From Candidatus Poribacteria bacterium (GTDB lineage: Bacteria; Poribacteria; WGA-4E; WGA-3G), in the NCBI GenBank assembly GCA_028824125.1, contig JAPPES010000158.1, forward strand, positions 109,333 through 173,332: a DNA stretch of 64,000 bases, written 5' to 3'. Both the position numbers and the translations under genes were made by a program. Under the pieces are notes generated by a model. It worked only from the letters and a program-made list of their open reading frames with translations. It ran no database searches and was not told where the DNA came from. Each line of letters begins with the position of its first letter. Position 1 is the first letter of the stretch. Positions 46,377-56,258 of the stretch are shown here, in pieces.

Positions 46377-49349
46377 ATGAAAAACAATGACACGCAATTA
46401 ATCCACCGGACTCTTGATGGCGATGATGCCGCTTTCGCGGAACTTGTCCAAAAATATCAAAAACAGGTTCACGCGCTTGTGTGGCGGAAAATCGGAGATT
46501 TTCATATCGCTGAAGAGATTACACAGGATACATTCCTGAAAGCATACCAGAAATTAGGCGAGCTTAAGAAACCGCAGCGTTTTGCAAGCTGGCTTTATGT
46601 GATTGCTACAAACCGCTGCAGCACGTGGTTACGTAAAAAGTATTTGCGTAAACAGTTGTTAGCGGACAAGGACGTTGCACAACCTGAAAAAGCGAGTTAT
46701 TCTGGGTATGTGCTTGAGGAAAACGAACGGATCACCGCAGAAACACAACGCGATGTCGTCAAAAAACTGCTTGCGAAGCTTGGAGAAAGTGAACGCACTG
46801 TCATGACTTTGCATTACTTCGGAGAGATGTCGTGCACAGAGATCGGTGCGTTTTTAGGTGTATCCGCAAATACGGTTAAGAGTCGGCTCCGCCGCGCACA
46901 GCAGCGTTTACAGAAGGAGGAAACGATGATAAGAGAGGCTTTAGACAACTTCAAAATTTCACCAAATTTGACGGAAACTATCATGCAAGAAATTTCGCGG
47001 ACCAAACCTGCTGCACCGTCCGGTAGTAAACCGTTAGTGCCGTGGGCAGTTGCTGCTTCTATGTTAACAGTAGTGTTGCTCATGCTCGGTTTTGGAAATA
47101 GCAAATACTTGCAAATGTTTCAGAAACCCTATAGTTTAGATGCAACCGCAGAGATGACGGTTGAGATCATTGACGCTCCAATAGTCGCGAACTTAGAATC
47201 TAAGCCAAATGTGCGGACAGAAATAGAAAAAGCCAACGTGCAGAGTAAAATCAATAACCCTGAACAGCAACCGAATGATACCTCTGCAGCAATTGCAGAA
47301 GCACAAGCAGATGAAACAACAGAAGATTGGACAAAATGGGAGTTACCGAAAGCGGCGAAAGCGCGTTTGGGGAAAGGTGGAATTAATGCGATGCAGTTTT
47401 CACCCGAAGGCACGTTACTCGCGGTCGGCAGTAATATCGGTGTGTGGCTTTACGATGTGAAAACAGGGAAAGAATTGTCCATGTTCCCCGGTAAGTGTCA
47501 ATCTCTTACATTTTCGCCAGATGGGCGTTTTCTTGCCAATGGTGGCGGCAGGTATGGTAGCGGTGGTAAATTTCGTGGAAAGGAACTTCAGTTGTGGGAA
47601 GTAGCTACTGGCCGGAAAGTTGCACTTACAGGCGACCATCTACCTGCATCTGAATTGCTGTTTTCTGAAGATGGCAAAACCCTTATCAGTTTAGGGAATT
47701 GGGGAGACTCAATTAGTCAGTTAGATATTGAGACCAAAAAGGGAAATGTGGAGAAGATCGAAGAACGATCTTGGGAAGTGATAAAGAGGCGAAGTCTCCC
47801 TGAACCTTATGCGCTGACACATGATAAATTTGCCGTCGGTCTAAAAGGAGGAAAGATTGAGTTATGGGACACGACGACTGGCAAAAAATTATCCACTCTC
47901 AGAGGACAGATAAAAAAGTTATCCATCTTTAGAAGACTCTTAAGAAGACTTTTAGGAGAAAATCAAGATCCGTTGCCTTTGGAGAAAAAGAAACATATAT
48001 TAACCCTGGCATTTTCGCCCGATGGCACACACCTCGCCAGTGGAAGTGATGATACAATCGCTCTGTTATGGGATACCACCAGCAACGATGAACCAATTAC
48101 CCTCCGGAAGCACACAGGTTGGATTAGCGTGTTAGCATTCTCACCAAATGGAAGAATACTTGCCAGCGGGAGTACGGATAAGACTGTGCAGCTGTGGGAT
48201 ACTCCCACAGGTGAGCTTCTCACAACTTTCACAGGTCACATCAAAAGTATTAGTGCGTTAACGTTTTCACCAGATGGTACAATACTTGCCAGCGGGAGTG
48301 TGGACGGCACGGTCAGATTCTGGAATATAGAAACTGGTGCTGCATTACCGACCCGTATCACCGGACACACAGAGTGGGTGAAAGGAGTAGCTTTTTTTAA
48401 AAATAACACCACACTTGCCAGTGCGGCGATTAATGGCATTATTTCCTTTTGGGATCTAAAAACATTGCAAAAAACTGAAGTCCAGATGAAAAGACATCAA
48501 GATTTTTTTTCTGGATTAGCTTTTTCGTCCGATGGAACTCAGCTCGTCAGCGAGGGGGCTGAAGGCGATGTAATTCTTAATGAAGGTGAGGCAAGTTTTT
48601 TCGGTCAAACAGCGGATGGGTTGATGCGTCTGACTGATGTCCAGACAGGACGTGAGTTGGCAAATACGATAACAGGGGATGGTCCTCCTGGAGCAATTGC
48701 AATTGCTTTTTCACCTGACGGTAAAACGGTGGCTTTCAGCAGTTTCGGTAATGTTCGCGTTTGGAATACGGAAACAGGATCCGCTTTAAATATCCCTCTA
48801 TCAGATAAAGTGGAGTTAGATCAAAACGGTGCTGACGCCCTAATACATATAACCCCAATAATCAGTGCTTTGGTCTTCTCACCGGACGGGAAGAAGCTTG
48901 TCAGTGGAAGTGGCGGAGGACAGGTTGAGATGTGGAATGTGGAAACTGGTGCTGCGTTAACCTCGCTAACAGAACAGAATCGACGGGAACCTATTGCATC
49001 GTTGTCATTCTCTTCAAATGGTGTACTGCTTGCCATAGGAAGTAATAAACGAATTCGTGTAATGGGAGGTAGTAATCCGACGCTTCTGAGGGAACTTAGC
49101 GGCGGTGTTGAAACGTTAGCATTTGTGCCAGATAGTACCTTACTTGTTACCGGACTAAGAAACGGTGGCATTGAATTATGGGATGTTGAATCTGGTGACA
49201 AACTCATCACACTTGATGGGCACTCAGAACCAGTTGGAACATTAGTATTTTCGCCTGATCGCAAAACACTCGTCAGCACAGGGCAAGATGGCACAATCCT
49301 TGTGTGGGATTGGGAGGAAGTCCTTGAAGATATAAAGGTAGGAGAATAA
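46377..49349 (+). CDS. membrane-tethered ECF sigma factor fused to a WD40 double propeller (copy 1)
   Basis: 990 aa. Residues 10-90 are sigma region 2 (HIAEEITQDTFLKAYQKL, FASWLYVIATNRCSTWLRKK). Residues 125-180 are region 4 with the helix-turn-helix CTEIGAFLGVSANTVKSRLR. A transmembrane helix at 222-240 (PWAVAASMLTVVLLMLGFG) is followed by a linker rich in Asn, Gln and Pro. From about 325 (LPKAAKARLGKGG) I count 14 WD-type blade motifs to the final ILVWDWEEV. With one helix, sigma would face the cytoplasm and the propellers the outside; release would need cleavage. Strong GGAGGTGAT precedes the ATG. Confidence 0.88.
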   Translation: MKNNDTQLIHRTLDGDDAAFAELVQKYQKQVHALVWRKIGDFHIAEEITQDTFLKAYQKLGELKKPQRFASWLYVIATNRCSTWLRKKYLRKQLLADKDVAQPEKASYSGYVLEENERITAETQRDVVKKLLAKLGESERTVMTLHYFGEMSCTEIGAFLGVSANTVKSRLRRAQQRLQKEETMIREALDNFKISPNLTETIMQEISRTKPAAPSGSKPLVPWAVAASMLTVVLLMLGFGNSKYLQMFQKPYSLDATAEMTVEIIDAPIVANLESKPNVRTEIEKANVQSKINNPEQQPNDTSAAIAEAQADETTEDWTKWELPKAAKARLGKGGINAMQFSPEGTLLAVGSNIGVWLYDVKTGKELSMFPGKCQSLTFSPDGRFLANGGGRYGSGGKFRGKELQLWEVATGRKVALTGDHLPASELLFSEDGKTLISLGNWGDSISQLDIETKKGNVEKIEERSWEVIKRRSLPEPYALTHDKFAVGLKGGKIELWDTTTGKKLSTLRGQIKKLSIFRRLLRRLLGENQDPLPLEKKKHILTLAFSPDGTHLASGSDDTIALLWDTTSNDEPITLRKHTGWISVLAFSPNGRILASGSTDKTVQLWDTPTGELLTTFTGHIKSISALTFSPDGTILASGSVDGTVRFWNIETGAALPTRITGHTEWVKGVAFFKNNTTLASAAINGIISFWDLKTLQKTEVQMKRHQDFFSGLAFSSDGTQLVSEGAEGDVILNEGEASFFGQTADGLMRLTDVQTGRELANTITGDGPPGAIAIAFSPDGKTVAFSSFGNVRVWNTETGSALNIPLSDKVELDQNGADALIHITPIISALVFSPDGKKLVSGSGGGQVEMWNVETGAALTSLTEQNRREPIASLSFSSNGVLLAIGSNKRIRVMGGSNPTLLRELSGGVETLAFVPDSTLLVTGLRNGGIELWDVESGDKLITLDGHSEPVGTLVFSPDRKTLVSTGQDGTILVWDWEEVLEDIKVGE

Positions 49350-49712
49350 AGGTGTTTTAGGTAGTTAGAAGTCCACCTTATAAAGCAGTTGAAATTGTTA
49401 CCTCACATAAAAACTGGCAGTGTAAGAGATAGGCTTGCACTGCCAATTCACCTTCTGTGCTATGCATTTCAAAAGGATAACGGGTAACCAAACTTTACGT
49501 AGGTCCCGATCTAAGAACCTCCCATAAAGCCTATTTTTTAGAAAATCCCTCCTATAAACCAGATTCATGGTATAATTCCACTAACAAAGGAATTATATTC
49601 AGCTAACGGACGATACTTTGATATAGTCCGCTATGATTCCCCTTAGGTTTCATATTTACCAATAAATCTCTAACTCTTTTATCCAAACACACTTCTATAT
49701 TTGCAGAATTAT
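49350..49712. other. intergenic between sigma-WD40 copies 1 and 2
   Basis: No gene seen. One hairpin with an 8-bp perfect stem (TGGCAGTG 49415-49422, CACTGCCA 49438-49445) lies 66 bases after the stop, without a T tract. The remaining sequence is AT-rich and unremarkable up to the promoter motif. Confidence 0.5.
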
Positions 49713-49741
49713 GCACCCATTGCACATATAAGTAGCGTCAC
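49713..49741 (+). promoter_or_regulatory. ECF-like promoter motif, copy 2
   Basis: GCACCC (49713-49718), 17 bases, CGTCAC (49736-49741), 46 bases before the ATG at 49788. The flanks TTGCAGAATTAT and AATTTATAAATCCAGAGTGA are almost the same as in copy 3. Confidence 0.65.
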
Positions 49742-49787
49742 AATTTATAAATCCAGAGTGATTTAACCATTTTTTCGAGGTGCCTAA

Positions 49788-52718
49788 ATGAAAAATGACG
49801 ATGTTAAGCTTATTCAATGTGTCCTTACAGGCGATGATGACGCTTTTTCTGTGCTTGTGAGAAAATACCAAAAACAGGTTCACGCTCTTGCGTGGCGAAA
49901 AATCGGTGATTTTCATATAGCCGAAGAGATTACACAGGATACGTTCCTGCAAGCATACAAGCGATTGGCAACGCTGAAAGAACCGCAACGTTTCATAGGT
50001 TGGCTCTATGTGATTGCATCAAACCTTTGCAGCTCATGGCTGCGTAAAAAGCGTTTACAGACACAGTCGTTGGAGCAGACAGACAAGGAGCAATTAGAAG
50101 AAGAAGCGTACTCTGAATTTGTTGTGGAAGAAAACGAGCGTATATCTGGAGAAGCACAACGCGATGTCGTCAAAAAACTGCTTGCGAAGCTTCAGGAGAG
50201 TGAACGCACTGTCATGACGTTACATTACTTCGGAGAGATGTCATGCACAGAGATAGGCGCGTTTCTCGGTGTATCCGCAAATACGGTGAAGAGTCGTCTC
50301 CGTCGCGCACAGCAGCGTTTACAGAAGGAGGAAACGATGATAAGAGAGGCTTTAGACCATTTCAAAATCTCACCAAATTTGACGGAAACCATCATGCAAG
50401 AGATTTCGCGGACCAAACCTGCTGCACCGTCCGGCAGTAAACCTTTAGTGCCGTGGGCAGTAGCTGCTTCCACGTTAGCTGTGGTGTTGCTGATGCTCGG
50501 TTTTGGAAATAGCAAATACTTACAAATGTTTCAGAAACCTTATAGCTTATATGCTACCACAGAGATGACAGTTGACATCATTGAAGCACCTATAGTCATG
50601 AACTTGGAATCCAAACCTGATGTGCGGACACAAAAAGAAAGTGCTAACGCTCAGAGTAAAATCAATAATCCTGAACAGCAACCTAATGATGCTCCCGCAG
50701 CAATTACAGAGGTACAAACAGAGGAAACTATGAAAGATTACACACAATGGGAATTGCCGAAAGCGGCGAAAGCGCGTTTGGGTAAGGGAAGAGTCAACGA
50801 TATTAAATTTACTCCAGATGGCACACGATTTGCCGTTGGAACTTCCATCGGTGTTTGGCTTTACGACGCAAATACTGGTGGGGAAATTGCACTACTTTCC
50901 GAGAATAAGGGGGTTGACCGCACACAAGGTAAATCATACATAAACGTGCTGGCATTTTCTACCGATGGCAACACGCTTGCTTGTGGGGATTATGACGGGA
51001 ACATAGAAATATGGGATTTAGAAACAAAAAGTCTGAAATCCACTTTTTCAGGCAATAGAAACCCCGTTAAAGCATTGATGTTCACTGCAGAGGACACGAA
51101 ACTCGCTTGTACAATTGGTTGGGGTGGTGTGCGTTGGGGAAACGAGGGAACAGCAAGGTTATGGAATCTCACAGACAATACAAATCAACCTATTGTTGCC
51201 TCGCTGGAGTGGACAAAGGCTGAATTGCATCTGGCGTTTTCACCAGATGGACGCTATCTTGCTGCTGCATGTGCCAGTGTCTATATCGGAAATAGGGACG
51301 GAATTCCTGCAATCCAATTATGGGATGTTGACGCAGATCAACTCCTATTTAATGCTGAAAAACAGACACAAAATATAGAAACTATAGCATTTGCACCGAA
51401 TGGGAGGATACTTGCAAGTGCTGAAGGGGCCGATGGAATTCGGTTGTGGCATGTTGAAAGTGGAACACTTCTGAGCACACTTAAAGCCGCTACTTCATCT
51501 AAGGTATTAGTATTTTCACCAGATAACCGTCTTCTTGCTACTGGAAGTTCTGATGGTATAGTCCAACTCTGGGATATTACTGCTATTGGTCGCCGACCTA
51601 TCCGTACGTTTGAAGGGAATGCAAATGATACGGAACTCAAGGCGATAGCATTTTCTCCGAATGGTAAAAGCGTTGTAAGTGCATATTCAGATGGGACTGT
51701 CCGTTTATGGGAAGTCGATTCGGGAAATCAGCAATTCACACTTGCACAGAATTCTGGCAGCAGTTCTACATTAGCATTCAACGATCTTAACCCATCTAAA
51801 CTGCATGATCTATCTGGAAAACCTAATCACGCTAAGAGTCCTAACAAAACTCTTACCGGTATTAGTTTGAGCAATTCACAAGTTTTCGTTTCTGTATGGG
51901 ATATTGATACAGGAGGCGAGCTCTCTACTGATATGGTAGATAATGGCAGCGAGAAAACATCAGCAGTTGCGGTGTCTCCCGATGCGAGTCTGTTTGTAAC
52001 CAGGGATATAATTGGATTTGGTGACAATGTAGTCCGATTGTGGGATACACACACAAGACGTTTGCTGTGTGTTCTGGGAGACAAGGAAAAGAGTGGTGGA
52101 TTTGGACCTAAAGTAGTATTCTCTTCTGATGGTCAATTCCTTGCTATCAGTTCCCGTAAAGACAATACTATACAAATATGGGATGTGCCAAACCGTCGAA
52201 CACAGTGTAGACTTGAAGGACATACAACTGCTGTTTACAGTTTGGCATTTTCTCCAGACAATAAAATTGTCGTAAGTTCAGGTTGGACAACAAAGGACAT
52301 GACAATAAGGTTGTGGGATACCATGACCGGTGCTGAAGTTGCGAGGCTTCAGGAACAAGGGGCCGTAGCATTCGCACAGGATAGTAACACCTTCGCTGCT
52401 GGCAAACATATTTATTCACGAAATCTGACAACTGGTAGCTACGAAAGTATAGTCCGACTGGAAAGTATGTCCGATGAACCGACAGCGTTAACATTCTCTC
52501 CGGACGGTTCTATCCTTGTCAGTGGGAGTAGACATGGATTTATTCAATTGCGAAATACCGCTACTGGCAAGATTATATCTACTCTCGCTGGACACACGAG
52601 TTGGATATCTGCGTTAGTTTTTTCAGAAGATGGAACAATCCTGGCAACAGGTGGTGAGGATGGTTCAATCCTTTTATGGGATTGGGATGAAGTTCTTAAA
52701 GGGCCGGTAGGAGAATAG
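49788..52718 (+). CDS. membrane-tethered ECF sigma factor fused to a WD40 double propeller (copy 2)
   Basis: 976 aa, same plan as copy 1: sigma regions 2 and 4 in the first 180 residues, TM helix near 222-240 (PWAVAASTLAVVLLMLGFG), then LPKAAKARLGKGRVNDIKF and 14 blade motifs ending ILLWDWDEV. The propeller part differs more from copies 1 and 3 than they do from each other, so its ligand may differ. It has the same ECF-like promoter. CGAGGTG lies about 6 bases before the ATG. Confidence 0.87.
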   Translation: MKNDDVKLIQCVLTGDDDAFSVLVRKYQKQVHALAWRKIGDFHIAEEITQDTFLQAYKRLATLKEPQRFIGWLYVIASNLCSSWLRKKRLQTQSLEQTDKEQLEEEAYSEFVVEENERISGEAQRDVVKKLLAKLQESERTVMTLHYFGEMSCTEIGAFLGVSANTVKSRLRRAQQRLQKEETMIREALDHFKISPNLTETIMQEISRTKPAAPSGSKPLVPWAVAASTLAVVLLMLGFGNSKYLQMFQKPYSLYATTEMTVDIIEAPIVMNLESKPDVRTQKESANAQSKINNPEQQPNDAPAAITEVQTEETMKDYTQWELPKAAKARLGKGRVNDIKFTPDGTRFAVGTSIGVWLYDANTGGEIALLSENKGVDRTQGKSYINVLAFSTDGNTLACGDYDGNIEIWDLETKSLKSTFSGNRNPVKALMFTAEDTKLACTIGWGGVRWGNEGTARLWNLTDNTNQPIVASLEWTKAELHLAFSPDGRYLAAACASVYIGNRDGIPAIQLWDVDADQLLFNAEKQTQNIETIAFAPNGRILASAEGADGIRLWHVESGTLLSTLKAATSSKVLVFSPDNRLLATGSSDGIVQLWDITAIGRRPIRTFEGNANDTELKAIAFSPNGKSVVSAYSDGTVRLWEVDSGNQQFTLAQNSGSSSTLAFNDLNPSKLHDLSGKPNHAKSPNKTLTGISLSNSQVFVSVWDIDTGGELSTDMVDNGSEKTSAVAVSPDASLFVTRDIIGFGDNVVRLWDTHTRRLLCVLGDKEKSGGFGPKVVFSSDGQFLAISSRKDNTIQIWDVPNRRTQCRLEGHTTAVYSLAFSPDNKIVVSSGWTTKDMTIRLWDTMTGAEVARLQEQGAVAFAQDSNTFAAGKHIYSRNLTTGSYESIVRLESMSDEPTALTFSPDGSILVSGSRHGFIQLRNTATGKIISTLAGHTSWISALVFSEDGTILATGGEDGSILLWDWDEVLKGPVGE

Positions 52719-52781
52719 AAGAGATTTGGGCAGTTATAATGAATCCAAACTATAAACACACTTCTATTTTTGCAGAATTAT

Positions 52782-52810
52782 GCACCCGTTGCACACATAA
52801 GTAGCGTCAC
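52782..52810 (+). promoter_or_regulatory. ECF-like promoter motif, copy 3
   Basis: GCACCC (52782-52787), 17 bases, CGTCAC (52805-52810), 45 bases before the ATG at 52856. Confidence 0.65.
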
Positions 52811-52855
52811 AATTTATAAATCCAGAGTGATGTAACCATTTTTTCGAGGTGCCAA

Positions 52856-55816
52856 ATGAAAAATGACGATGTTAAGCTTATTCAACGTGTCCTTACAGGC
52901 GATGATGATGCTTTTTCCGTGCTTGTGAGGAAATACCAAAAACAAGTTCACGCGCTTGCGTGGCGGAAAATCGGTGATTTTCATATAGCCGAAGAGATTA
53001 CACAGGATACGTTCCTGCAAGCATACAAGCGATTGGCAACTTTGAAAGAGCCACAACGTTTCGTGGGTTGGCTCTATGTGATTGCAGCGAACCGCTGCAG
53101 CTCATGGCTGCGTAAAAAGCGTTTATGGACACAACCGTTGGAGCATCTGGAGCAAGCTGACAAGGAGCAATTAGAAAATACAGCGTACTCCGAATATGTC
53201 GTTGAAGAAAACGAGCGTATATCTGGAGAAGCACAACGCGATGTCGTCAAAAAACTGCTTGCGAAGCTTGGAGAAAGTGAACGCACTGTCATGACTTTGC
53301 ATTACTTCGGAGAGATGTCGTGCACAGAGATCGGTGCGTTTTTAGGTGTATCCGCAAATACGGTTAAGAGTCGGCTCCGCCGCGCACAGCAGCGTTTACA
53401 GAAGGAGGAAACGATGATAAGAGAGGCTTTAGACAACTTCAAAATTTCACCAAATTTGACGGAAACTATCATGCAAGAAATTTCGCGGACCAAACCTGCT
53501 GCACCGTCCGGTAGTAAACCGTTAGTGCCGTGGGCAGTAGCTGCTTCCACGTTAGCTGTGGTGTTGCTGATGCTCGGTTTTGGAAATAGCAAATACTTGC
53601 AAATGTTTCAGAAACCTTATAGTTTAGATGTTACCGCAGAGATGACGGTTGACATCATTGATGCGCCTATAATCGCGAACTTGGAATCCAAACCTGATGT
53701 GCGCACGCAAATTGGCAGTGCTAATGCACTGGATAAGCGCAATAATCCTGAACAGCAACCGAATGATACCTCTGCAGCAATTGCAGAAGCACAAGGAAAC
53801 GAAATAGCGAAAGATTACACAAAATGGGAACTGCCGAAAGCGGCGAAAGCGCGTTTGGGAAAAGGTGGAATTAATGCGATGCAGTTTTCACCTAATGGCA
53901 CGCTACTCGCGGTAGGTAGCAATATCGGTGTGTGGCTTTACGATGCGAAAACTGGGAAAGAATTGTCCATGTTCCCCGGCAAGTGCCGATCCCTTGCATT
54001 TTCGCCAGATGGACGTTTTCTTGCAAATGGTGGTAAAAAGGGGCTTGAGCTGTGGGAGATATCTACAGGTCGTAAAGTAGCAACCCCCGATGTCCTATAC
54101 GGTACCGCAGTGTTGCGTTTTTCTCAAGACGGTAAAACACTTGTCAGTTTTAATAGAGTAAGACGCACAATTAGCATATTAGATGTTGAGACGGGAAAAA
54201 TCACTGTGACGAATATCAAGATACAAGGTTTCACTAGTCCCGAGCCCTACGCGCTCACGCAGGATACATTTGCTATTGGGAGAGACGGTGGGAAGATTGA
54301 GCTGTGGGATGTAAAGACTGGTAAAAAAATATCCGCCCTCAGCGGACATTCGAAGGCCGTTTCTGCTTTGGCATTCTCATCCGATGGAGCCCAACTCGCC
54401 AGTGGAAGTAAAGATAAAACAGTTCGATTATGGGATACTACGAGTAGGGACAAACCGATCACCCTTCAAAAACACACCGGCTGGACAAACGTGTTAGCAT
54501 TCTCACCGGATTGGCGAATGCTGGCAAGCGGAAGTACCGATAAGACAGTTTCGTTGTGGGATACTACCACTGGTGAGCTGCTCGCGACACTCATTGGACA
54601 TATCAACGGTATTGCTGCGCTAACGTTCTCATCAGATAGCACAACGCTTGTCAGTGCGAGTACAGATGGCACCGTCCTATTTTGGAATACAGAAACGGGG
54701 AATCAGCTGCCGACACGTATCACCGGACATACGAATTGGATAAAAGCAGCGGCTTTTCTCAAAGATAGTACGACGCTCGTGAGTGTGGCGTTTAACGGTG
54801 CAATTACCTTTTGGGATATGAAAACATCGCAAAAAACCGTTCTCCAGACAGCAACGTATCAAGATATGTTGCTGGCATCGGTTCTTTCGCCAGATGGGAC
54901 GAAACTTGTCAGCGTTGGTGCCGAAGGCAATGTGCTTTTTGAACCATTTTTCGGTTCCTCATCTTCCAACTTCAGGTCGGATCAGTCAATTCGCTTGACA
55001 GATGCCCGTACGGGACTTCAGTTGGGGATCTTGCCAGAGGAAGGAGGTTGTTCATCCGCAGCTTTTTCACTTGATGGAAAAACGGTCGCTTTCAATGATT
55101 ACGGTAAAATTCGCGTGTGGAATACGGAAACAAGTGCTTTTCTGGATATCCCATTATTTGATAAAGCAAAGTCAGCTCAAATCGGCGGTTTGGAATTGCC
55201 CCCAGGTTTAGACTTACGCAGTCCAAAAATAGCAGCTTTGGTCTTTTCACCAGATGGAAAAAAACTTGTGGGTGGAACCATGGGCGGAAAAGTTCAGATG
55301 TGGGACGCTGAAACTGGGGTTGCGTTAGCCCCTCTACTTCCAGGACAGGATATAGATGATGCAATAAAAAAGGATATAAAAAAGGGGATAGAAAGGAAGG
55401 AGAAACCCGGCATTGTTAGCGTTAAAATTAAAGTTGGCAGTGTTAGCTATAACGATCCGATTACTGTTTTGGCATTTTCTTCAAATGGTGACCTGCTTGC
55501 CGTGGGAAGCGAAAAAAAAATCCGTCTGTTGAGAGGTGAGAAACAGATAGCTTTTGAGAAGATGGTTCATGGTGCTAAATCGTTGGTGTTTTCACCGGAT
55601 GATACCGTGCTTGTTAGTGGACTTAGAAGTGGCAAGATTGAATTATGGGATGTTGCAACGGGAGACAAACTCACCACACTTGATGGGCATTCAAAACCAG
55701 TGGAAATGCTGGTATTCTCACCTGATCGTAAAACACTTGTCAGCACTGGACAGGATGGCACAATTCTTGTGTGGGATTGGGAGGAAGTCCTTAAAGGTAT
55801 AAAGGTAGGAGAATAG
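52856..55816 (+). CDS. membrane-tethered ECF sigma factor fused to a WD40 double propeller (copy 3)
   Basis: 986 aa. Sigma regions 2 and 4, TM helix near 225-243, then LPKAAKARLGKGGINAMQF and 14 blade motifs to ILVWDWEEV. Promoter and first about 120 codons match copy 2; region 4 and most of the propeller, including the end TLVSTGQDGTILVWDWEEVL, match copy 1, so it looks like a recombinant. A lysine-rich insert (near KKDIKKGIERKEKPG) sits between blades in the second propeller. Confidence 0.87.
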   Translation: MKNDDVKLIQRVLTGDDDAFSVLVRKYQKQVHALAWRKIGDFHIAEEITQDTFLQAYKRLATLKEPQRFVGWLYVIAANRCSSWLRKKRLWTQPLEHLEQADKEQLENTAYSEYVVEENERISGEAQRDVVKKLLAKLGESERTVMTLHYFGEMSCTEIGAFLGVSANTVKSRLRRAQQRLQKEETMIREALDNFKISPNLTETIMQEISRTKPAAPSGSKPLVPWAVAASTLAVVLLMLGFGNSKYLQMFQKPYSLDVTAEMTVDIIDAPIIANLESKPDVRTQIGSANALDKRNNPEQQPNDTSAAIAEAQGNEIAKDYTKWELPKAAKARLGKGGINAMQFSPNGTLLAVGSNIGVWLYDAKTGKELSMFPGKCRSLAFSPDGRFLANGGKKGLELWEISTGRKVATPDVLYGTAVLRFSQDGKTLVSFNRVRRTISILDVETGKITVTNIKIQGFTSPEPYALTQDTFAIGRDGGKIELWDVKTGKKISALSGHSKAVSALAFSSDGAQLASGSKDKTVRLWDTTSRDKPITLQKHTGWTNVLAFSPDWRMLASGSTDKTVSLWDTTTGELLATLIGHINGIAALTFSSDSTTLVSASTDGTVLFWNTETGNQLPTRITGHTNWIKAAAFLKDSTTLVSVAFNGAITFWDMKTSQKTVLQTATYQDMLLASVLSPDGTKLVSVGAEGNVLFEPFFGSSSSNFRSDQSIRLTDARTGLQLGILPEEGGCSSAAFSLDGKTVAFNDYGKIRVWNTETSAFLDIPLFDKAKSAQIGGLELPPGLDLRSPKIAALVFSPDGKKLVGGTMGGKVQMWDAETGVALAPLLPGQDIDDAIKKDIKKGIERKEKPGIVSVKIKVGSVSYNDPITVLAFSSNGDLLAVGSEKKIRLLRGEKQIAFEKMVHGAKSLVFSPDDTVLVSGLRSGKIELWDVATGDKLTTLDGHSKPVEMLVFSPDRKTLVSTGQDGTILVWDWEEVLKGIKVGE

Positions 55817-55878
55817 AAAAATTTGGGCAGTTATAGTGAATCCAAACTATAAACACACTTCTATTTTTGCAGAATTAT

Positions 55879-55907
55879 GCATCTGTTTCACCGCTTTGGT
55901 GTGTACT
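55879..55907 (+). promoter_or_regulatory. degenerate fourth copy of the ECF-like motif
   Basis: The flank TTTTTGCAGAATTAT is kept, then GCATCT (55879-55884), 17 bases and TGTACT in place of CGTCAC. A family B1 MITE starts at 55907, exactly where the -10 region is lost. Confidence 0.55.
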
Positions 55908-56090
55908 ATAGTGATATTTAGAATTAAAGGGGCATTTTTGTAGCACGGGGAATGCCATTAAGGCATTCATACCGTTGATTTCACTTCCAGTTTGCGCACT
56001 AATATGCACAAGCTGGAAGTTTATGCTACAACACCGCTGGTAGATGTGGTTTTCTAACCGAATGTCCCATTAATTCTAAAGTCTACTATA
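55907..56090. mobile_element. MITE-like element, family B1
   Basis: Starts TATAGTGATATTTAGAATTA and ends AATTCTAAAGTCTACTATA. Inside: a GTAGCA...TGCTAC pair with CTTCCAGTTTGCGC / GCACAAGCTGGAAG and a CATTAAGGCATTCATACCG repeat. Confidence 0.65.
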
Positions 56091-56258
56091 TAGGGCAAAG
56101 CAGTAACGTAATTCATTGCGCGTTCTATAAGTTCTTATAAATTTTTAGCGACTTCAAGACAAATCATAAGTTGTTCTAAAATTTCACATGGGTTTTAGAA
56201 ACACTTTGGAGGCTGGTATAGGTTTGCTGTGCAAGTCTCTTTACTATGGAGGAAAGAG

